In this document: positions 1 to 5,625 of the stretch, one piece after another
Numbering within the stretch: position 1 is the first letter of the stretch
Layout: every line of letters starts with the position of its first letter
NCBI GenBank assembly: GCA_021160565.1
Contig: JAGHCG010000039.1
Span: 1 to 5,625 of the forward strand
DNA length: 5,625 nt
From: a bacterium
Lineage (GTDB): Bacteria; Ratteibacteria; UBA8468; B48-G9; JAFGKM01
Direction: 5' to 3'
The notes under the pieces: generated by a model
The model's database searches: none
What the model saw: only the letters and a program-made list of their open reading frames with translations
Told to the model about the DNA's origin: nothing
Made by a program: the position numbers and the translations under genes

Positions 1-468
1 AAAGTGTCCTCTGATGTTCAGACAAAAGTTGCAGCAGGATATGATGAAAAAAACATTTATTTTCTTGTAATTTGTGAAGACCCTGAAAGCGGTTCTCTTG
101 ATTATAATTCAAGAGATTTTATCACTATTTCTATAAATCCTTTTAATCTTTATGATAAGTGGTATCAGTTTGTGGTTCACCCTTATGGATTGATAAAATA
201 TTGCTATGTATGGAAGTTTTACAGTGATGATGAACCAGAGAGATTATGGAATTCAGAATGGAAAGCGAAAACAAAAGTGGAAAGTGGAAGATGGATTGTT
301 GAAATCTCAATTCCTCTGGAAGACCTTAAAGTGAAAGAAATTTCTTCTGATAGCAGATGGGATATTAATTTTCTGAGATATTCTGAAAGATTACCAGTTT
401 CTACATGGACAGGAAGGATTGATAATCCAGAACAGTTTGGAATAATGATATTTAAGGAGCAATTATGA
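1..468 (+). CDS. CBM9-like carbohydrate-binding domain protein, 3' part (5' end outside window)
   Basis: The reading frame is open from base 1, so the gene begins upstream; the GTG at 4 is only an in-frame valine codon. The 155 residues seen look like the C-terminal half of a CBM9-like (DOMON-related) beta-sandwich. There are alternating beta strands (AAGYDEKNIYFLVICED; then DFITISINP near residues 39-47), a strand ending in RWIVEISIPLEDL, and a final strand with W136, then NPEQFG (residues 142-147) and IMIF. The pattern 'W...P..FG.i.f' closing the domain is typical of CBM9-like modules at the C-termini of bacterial glycan-processing or surface proteins. Such domains bind sugars, but what this one binds, and any catalytic domain upstream, cannot be seen. 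The stop overlaps the next start as ATGA, so the two genes are probably co-translated. The family call rests on fold pattern and closing motif, not on a search. Confidence 0.7.
   Translation, partial: KVSSDVQTKVAAGYDEKNIYFLVICEDPESGSLDYNSRDFITISINPFNLYDKWYQFVVHPYGLIKYCYVWKFYSDDEPERLWNSEWKAKTKVESGRWIVEISIPLEDLKVKEISSDSRWDINFLRYSERLPVSTWTGRIDNPEQFGIMIFKEQL
454..459 (+). promoter_or_regulatory. Shine-Dalgarno AAGGAG for the propeller gene
   Basis: AAGGAG lies inside the last codons of the CBM9-like gene, 5 bases before the ATG at 465. It supports that ATG, which overlaps the upstream TGA as ATGA, and indicates translational coupling. Confidence 0.75.
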
Positions 469-2294
469 GAAAGTTTTTATTTGTTTTTTTCTTTTTATGT
501 GTTGTGATTTATGGAAGTGAATGGTTTGAAAAGAATAAAGAACTGTCTGTAATTTATCCTTCTGAAATATGGAAGTACATAAAAAAGGCAGATTATTTTG
601 ATACAAAAGGGCAGAGAAAACATGCTGACTATTATCTCAGACTTGCGAAAAGAAAAGTAGAAGAAGCAAAACCTTTCATTCCTTCTGATTGGCCAAAAGG
701 ATGGCCACAGACAAGAAATGCTCTGAAGTATTTAAAATATGCAACTCCTGAAGCATATCTTTACAGAATTATAGGAGATTTTGCTTATTTCCATGGAAAG
801 TATAAAGAGACACTCAAATATTATGAGATGTATATTGAAAAATCAATAATTCCAGATACAGATTATATGAAAAAAATTGCAGAAATTTATGAAAAGGAAA
901 ATATGTTAAAGGAAGCAAGAATTTTTTATTATAATCTTTTCAGAGTTATAGAAAGTAAAAATTTTCATGGGAAAAAGTATTCTTTAAAATGGATAAAAAG
1001 AAAAATAAAAAAGATAGACTTTGTATTGAGAAAAATTCCAATTCTTGTCCTTGACGTTTCTTATAGTGGAGTTCCAGAGTTTATAAAAAGTGATTTTAAT
1101 AAAATTTTTAAAAGAGAAGTGAAGAATATAAAAAATTCTAAGATAATTTCTGAAGTTGATTTCCAGAAAGCACTGAAGGAGGAGATGTTGACAAAGGAAG
1201 ATTTGCAGGATGAGGAAGAACTTTCCAATGTGGGGAAAATTCTTAATGCTGAATATATTTTGAGACCTTCTTTAACCAGAATAAGAGATACTTATATTCT
1301 GGAAGTGGATGTATTTGAACCTGTGAAAAAAATGTGGATTGAAAATTATGAGTTTAAAACACAGGATTACCAGTATCTTTCAAATATGGTTGAGAGGTTT
1401 GTTTATAAATTTCAGGGTAAGGAAATTCCAGAAGAACTTTATCTTCCAGAAAACAAATTTTTATGGAGTTTTGAGACAGATAGTTTAATAAATGATATAA
1501 AAATTTCTAAAAATGGAAAGAAGATAATTGTTGGATGTGAAAGTGGTTCAGTTTATATTTTTACAGAAAAAGGAAAAGTCAGTAAGAAATTCAAAATGTC
1601 TGATAGAGTTATAAAGGTCGCTATTTCTGGAAATGGGGAGTATTTTTCCTGGTTATGTCTTGATGGAAAATATTACTTTGCTACTGATAATGGAGTGATT
1701 CTGTGGAGTAAAAAACTCGGAAATTTTGGAAGAGGAACAGATATTTCAGAAAGAGGAAGGTTTAATGTAACTGTTGTGAATAATAAAGTTTATTACCTTG
1801 ATAGAAAAGGTGAAATTTTCTGGGATTTTGAATTCCCTGAATGGGCAAGTTTTGTGAGAATAAGTTCTGATGCTCATAGAGTTTTTGTTGGTGGAGAGAA
1901 AGGTGGTCTGTGGTGTATTTCTGATGAGGGTAATTCTTTATGGAAGAAAAAACTTGATGGAGAAATTGTGGATATAAAAATTTCAGAAAATGGAGAGTTT
2001 ATTCTTGCTGAAACTGATAAAAATAAAATATATATTTTTGAAAATTCAGGAAAACCTGTTAAAAATTTTGGAGCGGGACAGGATGTATTTTTCACTTCAT
2101 TTGATAAAGAAATATTGAATTTAATAACAGGGAAAAGAGGAAATTTCTTTTACTTCCTTTCTCATGATAAAAAAAGATTGTGGAATTACAAACTCAGGGA
2201 AAGAGTTAATTTTGTTTCTTCTCTTCCTGATGGGAAATTTATTGTGGCGGTTGAAGGGAAAAACATATTTGCATATTCAATTTTATGGAAATGA
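465..2294 (+). CDS. Exported TPR / CsgG-like / seven-bladed beta-propeller protein
   Basis: I recognise the domains but not a named family. Residues 1-18 form a signal peptide: Arg-Lys, then a very hydrophobic Phe/Val/Leu core, with likely cleavage near Gly17/Ser18. Cys12 lies inside the core and has no lipobox context, so a lipoprotein is unlikely. Residues about 45-165 are helical with TPR-like units, clearest at 96-130 and 132-165. Residues about 191-318 match the pattern of CsgG/LpoB/TolB-N-like alpha/beta domains: a first strand PILVLDV, helices, a VGKILNAEYILRPSL segment, then strands ending in an EVDVFEP turn. Residues 331-607 hold seven repeats of about 40 residues in the PQQ/WD40-like style (LW...I.IS.NG....G...G.vY.f...G). 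The PQQ-ligand residues of dehydrogenases are not evident, so a binding or scaffold role outside the cytoplasm is more likely than an enzyme. It is coupled by ATGA to the genes on both sides. Confidence 0.72.
   Translation: MRKFLFVFFFLCVVIYGSEWFEKNKELSVIYPSEIWKYIKKADYFDTKGQRKHADYYLRLAKRKVEEAKPFIPSDWPKGWPQTRNALKYLKYATPEAYLYRIIGDFAYFHGKYKETLKYYEMYIEKSIIPDTDYMKKIAEIYEKENMLKEARIFYYNLFRVIESKNFHGKKYSLKWIKRKIKKIDFVLRKIPILVLDVSYSGVPEFIKSDFNKIFKREVKNIKNSKIISEVDFQKALKEEMLTKEDLQDEEELSNVGKILNAEYILRPSLTRIRDTYILEVDVFEPVKKMWIENYEFKTQDYQYLSNMVERFVYKFQGKEIPEELYLPENKFLWSFETDSLINDIKISKNGKKIIVGCESGSVYIFTEKGKVSKKFKMSDRVIKVAISGNGEYFSWLCLDGKYYFATDNGVILWSKKLGNFGRGTDISERGRFNVTVVNNKVYYLDRKGEIFWDFEFPEWASFVRISSDAHRVFVGGEKGGLWCISDEGNSLWKKKLDGEIVDIKISENGEFILAETDKNKIYIFENSGKPVKNFGAGQDVFFTSFDKEILNLITGKRGNFFYFLSHDKKRLWNYKLRERVNFVSSLPDGKFIVAVEGKNIFAYSILWK
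1455..2285 (+). repeat. Seven tandem beta-propeller blade repeats (coding)
   Basis: Seven consecutive units of 39-40 codons encode residues 331-370, 371-410, 411-449, 450-489, 490-529, 530-568 and 569-607. Most begin with an LW or FW pair and end in an aromatic-rich strand followed by a turn, often D/E-x-G. Blades 1 and 5 are most alike (DIKIS-x-NG core) and share a 14-base identical stretch, gatataaaaatttc, at 1494-1507 and 1971-1984. The others have diverged and are recognised only at protein level. Blade borders are approximate by a few residues. Confidence 0.65.
2291..2294 (+). promoter_or_regulatory. ATGA stop/start overlap that decides the DUF763 start
   Basis: The TGA of the propeller gene (2292-2294) overlaps an ATG at 2291. 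A second in-frame ATG lies at 2285. Neither has a convincing Shine-Dalgarno at normal spacing; the nearest purine run (gaaggg) is about 25 bases upstream. Initiation therefore probably depends on ribosomes finishing the upstream gene. The protein from 2291 begins MKRTG, which fits how DUF763 proteins usually begin from memory. Confidence 0.55.
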
Positions 2295-3364
2295 AAAGGA
2301 CAGGAATTGCAAATCTTCCTCTTCATAATGGTAAGGCTCCTCCCTGGCTTTTCAATATGATGAAAAAACTTGCAAGGGAAATATGTCTTGTGATTATTGA
2401 AGAATTCGGAAAAGAAGAGTTCCTCAGAAGAATATCAGACCCTGTCTGGTTTCAATCTTTCGGTTGTGTACTCGGTTTTGACTGGCATAGCAGTGGATTG
2501 ACAACCACAACACTTGCTGCATTGAAAGAAGGATTGAAAGAAATAAATTATGAAGGTGGAATTTATGTTGCAGGTGGAAAAGGAAAAAGAGGATTATTCA
2601 CTCCAGAAGAAATCAAAATATTTGCAGAAAAGAAAGGATTTAATCCAGAACCTCTTATTTATTCAAGCAGAATAACTGCGAAAGTTGATAATGTTGCTAT
2701 TCAGGATGGATATTCAATATATCAGCATTTTTTCATTTTTGATGAGAAGGGAAACTGGGTTGTAATTCAGCAGGGAATGAATTCTTATATTTCTATGGCG
2801 AGAAGATATCACTGGTTCAGTGAAGAATTAAATTCATTCGTTGTTGAACCTCATAGAGGAATTTGTGGAAAAAAAGAGAGACGTGTTTTGAATATGGTTG
2901 CAAGAGAAAGTTTAAATTGTCAGAATTATTCCATAAAATTGCTTGAAGAAAAAAATGAAGTTTTGAATATTCTGGAAAAAATTCCTCAATTAAATCTTCC
3001 TTACCATCATCAGATTTTCTGGAAAAATACCGACAGGAAAAGGTTAAAGGAAGTTTTCATTTCGCTGAGCAGGAAGAAGATTAAAGATTTTGAAAATCTT
3101 TTAAATGTAAGAGGAGTTGGACCAAAAACAGTAAGAGCAATGGCACTTCTATGTGAAATTATTTATGGAGTTACTGCAAGTTATAATGACCCTGTTAGAT
3201 ATACTTTTGCTCATGGCGGGAAAGATGGACATCCTTTTCCTGTTGATAGAGAAGTTTATATTCAATCAATAAATATGTTGACAGAAGTTTTAAGGAGATG
3301 TAAAATCCCACCTATACAGAAGGAGAGGAAATTAAGAAAACTTGCTTTTTTACTTAAATCTTAA
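2291..3364 (+). CDS. DUF763 family protein with C-terminal helix-hairpin-helix
   Basis: The opening MKRTGIANLPLHNGKAPPWL, the FDWHSSG block, the EPHRGICG block and the HGGKDGHPFPVDR block mark it as DUF763, a family without established function that I know mainly from archaea and thermophilic bacteria. Counting from the ATG at 2285 (359 residues; 357 from the preferred start at 2291), residues 60-200 are an alpha/beta region with conserved-looking D66, H68, D135, D141 and H148. Residues 272-289 are a helix-hairpin-helix (LLNVRGVGPKT), a non-specific DNA-backbone binding element. K281 in GVGPKT and D321 in PVDR are placed like the catalytic Lys and Asp of HhH-GPD DNA glycosylases, though the spacing is longer (40 residues against 18 in E. 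coli Nth). A DNA-binding or repair role is inference. It has no signal peptide and is probably cytoplasmic, unlike the exported protein encoded before it. The full domain appears present. Confidence 0.88.
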   Translation: MKRTGIANLPLHNGKAPPWLFNMMKKLAREICLVIIEEFGKEEFLRRISDPVWFQSFGCVLGFDWHSSGLTTTTLAALKEGLKEINYEGGIYVAGGKGKRGLFTPEEIKIFAEKKGFNPEPLIYSSRITAKVDNVAIQDGYSIYQHFFIFDEKGNWVVIQQGMNSYISMARRYHWFSEELNSFVVEPHRGICGKKERRVLNMVARESLNCQNYSIKLLEEKNEVLNILEKIPQLNLPYHHQIFWKNTDRKRLKEVFISLSRKKIKDFENLLNVRGVGPKTVRAMALLCEIIYGVTASYNDPVRYTFAHGGKDGHPFPVDREVYIQSINMLTEVLRRCKIPPIQKERKLRKLAFLLKS

Positions 3365-3372
3365 AGTTTTTC

Positions 3373-3379
3373 AAGGAGG
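3373..3379 (+). promoter_or_regulatory. Strong Shine-Dalgarno AAGGAGG for the oxidoreductase gene
   Basis: A full AAGGAGG lies 5 bases before the ATG at 3385, in the 20-base gap after the DUF763 stop. It fixes the start and suggests translation independent of the upstream gene. The gap is too short to show a convincing promoter or terminator. Confidence 0.88.
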
Positions 3380-3384
3380 GAACC

Positions 3385-4398
3385 ATGATAAAAGTAGGAA
3401 TTCTCGGAGCAGGGTTTATGGGAAATATGCATGCAACTGTTTACAGTCAACTTCCTGATGTAAAAATAGGTGGAATAGCAGATATAAGAGGAGAAAAAGC
3501 AAAATCTCTTGCGACAAAATTTAAAACAGTCCCCTATTATGACCCTGAACAACTTTTAAATAAGGAAGATATTACTGTAATTGATGTATGTCTTCCCACA
3601 TTCCTCCATAAAGAATATGTGATAAAAGCAGCAAATCTTGGAAAGGATGTTATATGTGAAAAGCCAATTGCTTTAACAGTTGAAGAAGCAGATGAGATGA
3701 TAGAAGCATGTAAAAAGAACAAAGTGAGATTTATGGTGGCGCATGTTATAAGGTTCTGGCCAGAGTATAAATACCTGAAAGAGATTTATGACAGTGAGAA
3801 GTATGGGAAACTTAAAAGTATAAGTATGAGAAGAATATCTCCTTTACCTACATGGGGATGGCAGGACTGGTTACTTGACCAAGAAAGGTCAGGTGGAGCA
3901 CTGGTTGACCTTCATATTCATGATACAGATTTCCTTCTTTACCTTCTCGGTAAAAATCCAGAAAAAATATATTCAAAAGTTGTGAAAAGAGAAGATGGAC
4001 TTTATTCACATATTTTTACAACTTTCACTTTTGAAAATCTCATTGCATTTGCAGAAGGTGGATGGGATTTCCCTTCAAACTTTCCCTTTGAGATGAGTTT
4101 TATAGCAAAGTTTGAAAAAGCAGTAGTGGAATTCAATTCAAGGAATACTCCATCCCTTGTAGTATATGAATCTTCAGGAAAAGTTGAAAAACCCACTTTT
4201 GAAGCAATTAAAATTGAAGGACTTGAAGGAAATATTGAAGACCTTGGAGGTTATTTTTATGAATTGAGATATTTTGTTGACCATGTAATTCACAATAAAG
4301 CATTTACTGTTGTAACTCCGGAGCAGGCAAGAAATTCACTTGCCATTGTTCTTAAAGAAAAAGAGTCGGCAGATACAGGAAAGGAAATTATTCTCTGA
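3385..4398 (+). CDS. Gfo/Idh/MocA family NAD(P)-dependent oxidoreductase
   Basis: A 337-residue protein of the usual length for this family, whose members oxidise or reduce sugars, inositols or their derivatives at a ring carbon. The N-terminal Rossmann fold has GILGAGFMGNMH (residues 5-16). Asp33 after the second strand (IADIR) favours NAD(H), by family knowledge. The family signature EKP is at residues 92-94 (K93 is the expected catalytic lysine). The C-terminal alpha/beta domain has GGALVDLHIHD, giving D175 and H179 in the D-x3-H arrangement seen in inositol dehydrogenases such as IolG. AHVIRFWPEY (residues 119-128) is also typical. All catalytic positions are intact, so it should be active, but the substrate cannot be read from sequence. 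It is followed after about 20 bases by the UroD-like gene, suggesting shared regulation and possibly a shared pathway. It is cytosolic, with no signal peptide. Confidence 0.93.
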   Translation: MIKVGILGAGFMGNMHATVYSQLPDVKIGGIADIRGEKAKSLATKFKTVPYYDPEQLLNKEDITVIDVCLPTFLHKEYVIKAANLGKDVICEKPIALTVEEADEMIEACKKNKVRFMVAHVIRFWPEYKYLKEIYDSEKYGKLKSISMRRISPLPTWGWQDWLLDQERSGGALVDLHIHDTDFLLYLLGKNPEKIYSKVVKREDGLYSHIFTTFTFENLIAFAEGGWDFPSNFPFEMSFIAKFEKAVVEFNSRNTPSLVVYESSGKVEKPTFEAIKIEGLEGNIEDLGGYFYELRYFVDHVIHNKAFTVVTPEQARNSLAIVLKEKESADTGKEIIL

Positions 4399-4406
4399 GG
4401 CAATTT

Positions 4407-4413
4407 AGAGGAG
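4407..4413 (+). promoter_or_regulatory. Shine-Dalgarno AGAGGAG that picks the ATG at 4420
   Basis: AGAGGAG directly abuts an ATG at 4414, which leaves no spacer, but lies 6 bases before the in-frame ATG at 4420. Normal spacing favours 4420, giving an MTARERW start, a common opening in UroD-superfamily proteins. Confidence 0.75.
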
Positions 4414-4419
4414 ATGAAA

Positions 4420-5523
4420 ATGACTGCAAGGGAAAGGTGGAATGCAATTTTTAAGTTTGAGAAATTTGATAGAGTTTTTAACTGCGAATTTGGATGGTGG
4501 AAAGATACTCTTAAAAGGTGGCATTCAGAAGGATTACCAGAAGAAATTGATACAAATGAAAAAGGAGATAAATATTTCAATTTTGACCCTGTAGAGGGTA
4601 TACCGGTAAACCTTGGCCTTATACCAAATTTTGAAGAGGAGATAATTGAAGAAACCGATAGATATGTTATAAAAAGGGATACAACAGGGGTTATAAGTAA
4701 AGTTTTTAAAGATGGAACTTCAACAATCCCTCACTATATAAAATTCCCTATTTCCAATAAAAAAGATTGGGAGGAATTTAGAGAAAGGTTGAAGCCGGAT
4801 ATTTCAAAAAGATATCCTGAAAACTGGGAGGATTTGAAAAAAGAATGGGAGGAAAGAGATTATCCAGTTGGAATATATGTTGGAAGTTTGTTTGGGTGGA
4901 TAAGAGACTGGATGGGATTTGAAAATTGCCTTATTGCCTTTTATGACCAGCCAGAATTGATTGCAGAAATGATGGATTATATTGTATATTTTGTCCTTGA
5001 GACAGTAGAAAAAGCCCTTGAGGAAGTGAAAGGGATTGATTTTGCTCTTTTCTGGGAAGATATGGCATTTAAAACACAGCCGATGATTTCTCCCCAGTTA
5101 TTTAAAAAATTTATGGTTCCCAGATATAAAAAAATAACAGAGAGATTGAAAAAAGCAGGAATAGATACTGTAATTGTTGATTGTGATGGAAATATAAATG
5201 AACTTGTCCCTTTATGGCTTGAGGCAGGAGTTAATGTTATGTTTCCTCTTGAAATAAACAGTGGTTCAGACCCTGTTATATTGAGGAAAAAATATGGAAG
5301 GAAAGTTCTCCTGAAAGGTGGAGTAGATAAAATTGCTTTAATTCATGGAAAAGAAGCAATTGATAGAGAACTTGAGAGAATAAAAGAAACAGTTGAAGGA
5401 GGTGGATATATTCCACATGTTGATCACAGAGTCCCGCCTGATGTAAGTTTTGAAAATTATCTTTACTATTTAAAAAAGAAAAAAGAAATGTTCAAAATAG
5501 ATGATTGGGAGATACCCGAATGA
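4420..5523 (+). CDS. Uroporphyrinogen decarboxylase superfamily protein (not HemE)
   Basis: Counted from the preferred ATG it has 367 residues; positions below are from the ATG at 4414 (two more). It opens with MTARERW and has the superfamily's TIM-barrel landmarks: [15 protein letters not shown] (residues 213-227), [13 protein letters not shown] (229-241), [19 protein letters not shown] (255-273), FPLE (277-280), KGGVDK (301-306) and PHVDHRVPP (334-342). The Arg-rich N-terminal porphyrin-binding signature of true HemE (RPxWxMRQAG) is absent; the equivalent region is [10 protein letters not shown]. The zinc-binding H-x-C of MtaA/CmuA corrinoid methyltransferases is replaced by D256-C-D258. 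It therefore belongs to an uncharacterised branch, and the reaction is unknown; one-carbon transfer or decarboxylation would be guesses. It shares a cassette with the Gfo/Idh/MocA gene upstream, and its stop overlaps the era start as ATGA. Confidence 0.85.
   Translation: MTARERWNAIFKFEKFDRVFNCEFGWWKDTLKRWHSEGLPEEIDTNEKGDKYFNFDPVEGIPVNLGLIPNFEEEIIEETDRYVIKRDTTGVISKVFKDGTSTIPHYIKFPISNKKDWEEFRERLKPDISKRYPENWEDLKKEWEERDYPVGIYVGSLFGWIRDWMGFENCLIAFYDQPELIAEMMDYIVYFVLETVEKALEEVKGIDFALFWEDMAFKTQPMISPQLFKKFMVPRYKKITERLKKAGIDTVIVDCDGNINELVPLWLEAGVNVMFPLEINSGSDPVILRKKYGRKVLLKGGVDKIALIHGKEAIDRELERIKETVEGGGYIPHVDHRVPPDVSFENYLYYLKKKKEMFKIDDWEIPE
5507..5511 (+). promoter_or_regulatory. Shine-Dalgarno-like GGGAG for era
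   Basis: GGGAG lies in the last codons of the UroD-like gene, 8 bases before the ATG at 5520. The site is moderate; the ATGA overlap suggests coupling to the gene before it. Confidence 0.55.
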
Positions 5524-5625
5524 AAAGCGGTTTTGTTACAATTGTTGGAAAGCCAAATATTGGTAAATCCACTCTTATCAATAACATCCTAAATAATAAA
5601 ATTTCAATTGCTTCTTCAAAACCAG
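5520..5625 (+). CDS. era: GTPase Era, N-terminal 35 codons (3' end outside window)
   Basis: The fragment starts [20 protein letters not shown]. It contains the G1/P-loop GKPNIGKST (residues 10-18) and then [10 protein letters not shown] (26-35), the stretch that in Era leads into the QTTR switch I region. The equivalent part of E. coli Era reads GRPNVGKST followed by QKISITSRK, so Era fits better than Der/EngA, whose corresponding stretch differs. Era is an essential bacterial GTPase that binds the 3' end of 16S rRNA through its KH domain during 30S maturation. The switch regions, G4/G5 motifs and KH domain lie beyond the window, so completeness cannot be judged. The start overlaps the upstream stop (ATGA). 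The usual neighbours of era (ybeY, dgkA, rnc) are not on the upstream side. Confidence 0.85.
   Translation, partial: MKSGFVTIVGKPNIGKSTLINNILNNKISIASSKP

Noticed and set aside
4..6. GTG at 4 as the start of the first gene
   Set aside because: The frame is open to base 1, there is no room for a ribosome-binding site, and the domain is plainly cut at its N-terminal side.
465..530. Lipoprotein signal peptide with Cys12 as the lipidated residue
   Set aside because: Cys12 is within the hydrophobic core, preceded by Phe-Phe-Leu rather than a lipobox, and the core continues after it.
1874..2095. Reverse-strand open frame opposite the propeller repeats
   Set aside because: Antisense shadow of a strong coding frame; low-complexity product with Phe/Ser/Pro runs.
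3365..3384. Promoter or terminator in the gap before the oxidoreductase gene
   Set aside because: Only 20 bases, mostly taken by the Shine-Dalgarno; no inverted repeat with a T-tract and no -35/-10 pair could be supported.
3361..3722. Two reverse-strand open frames (3361-3552, 3537-3722) opposite the Rossmann domain
   Set aside because: The forward frame has intact family motifs throughout; the reverse products show no domain.
4002..4196. Reverse-strand open frame opposite the oxidoreductase C-terminal domain
   Set aside because: Same reasoning: shadow of a recognised gene, no domain of its own.
4290..4580. Reverse-strand open frame of 96 codons, spanning the junction of the oxidoreductase and UroD-like genes
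   Set aside because: It lies opposite two well-supported genes, its Ser/Phe/Leu-rich product is typical of antisense to Lys/Glu-rich code, and no recognisable domain is present.
4420..5523. True HemE (uroporphyrinogen decarboxylase of haem synthesis)
   Set aside because: The N-terminal RPxWxMRQAG porphyrin-binding motif is absent and no other haem genes are nearby.

Overview
The window is a tightly packed, single-strand stretch of an AT-rich bacterial genome (about one third G+C by eye). Arginine is coded almost entirely by AGA/AGG, isoleucine often by ATA, and the proteins are rich in Lys and Glu. The start of an Era-type GTPase at the right edge indicates a bacterium rather than an archaeon. 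The DUF763 gene (a family best known from archaea and thermophilic bacteria) and the AGA/Lys/Glu bias lean towards a thermophile or an uncultured AT-rich candidate phylum. That placement is inference; no sequence here names the taxon.

Layout, all on the + strand: (1) the 3' part of a CBM9-like carbohydrate-binding domain protein, cut by the left edge; (2) a 609-residue exported protein with TPR-like helices, a CsgG/LpoB-like alpha/beta domain and a seven-repeat beta-propeller; (3) a complete DUF763 protein with a C-terminal helix-hairpin-helix; (4) a Gfo/Idh/MocA-family oxidoreductase; (5) a uroporphyrinogen-decarboxylase-superfamily protein that is not HemE; (6) the first 35 codons of era, cut by the right edge.

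Three junctions are 4-base ATGA stop/start overlaps (465-468, 2291-2294, 5520-5523). The other two gaps are about 20 bases and carry good Shine-Dalgarno sequences. I see no promoter, terminator, RNA gene, mobile element or CRISPR array, and no non-coding stretch longer than about 21 bases. The genes look like one transcription unit or part of one, although their roles are mixed: envelope or sugar-binding (1, 2), probable DNA binding (3), sugar or polyol redox and an unknown UroD-like reaction (4, 5), and ribosome assembly (6).

The points most worth a second look are two. In the DUF763 protein, a Lys and an Asp sit in contexts resembling the catalytic pair of HhH-GPD DNA glycosylases. The second gene has an unusual TPR / CsgG-like / propeller architecture. 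I did not find clear evidence of a complete new multi-gene system.
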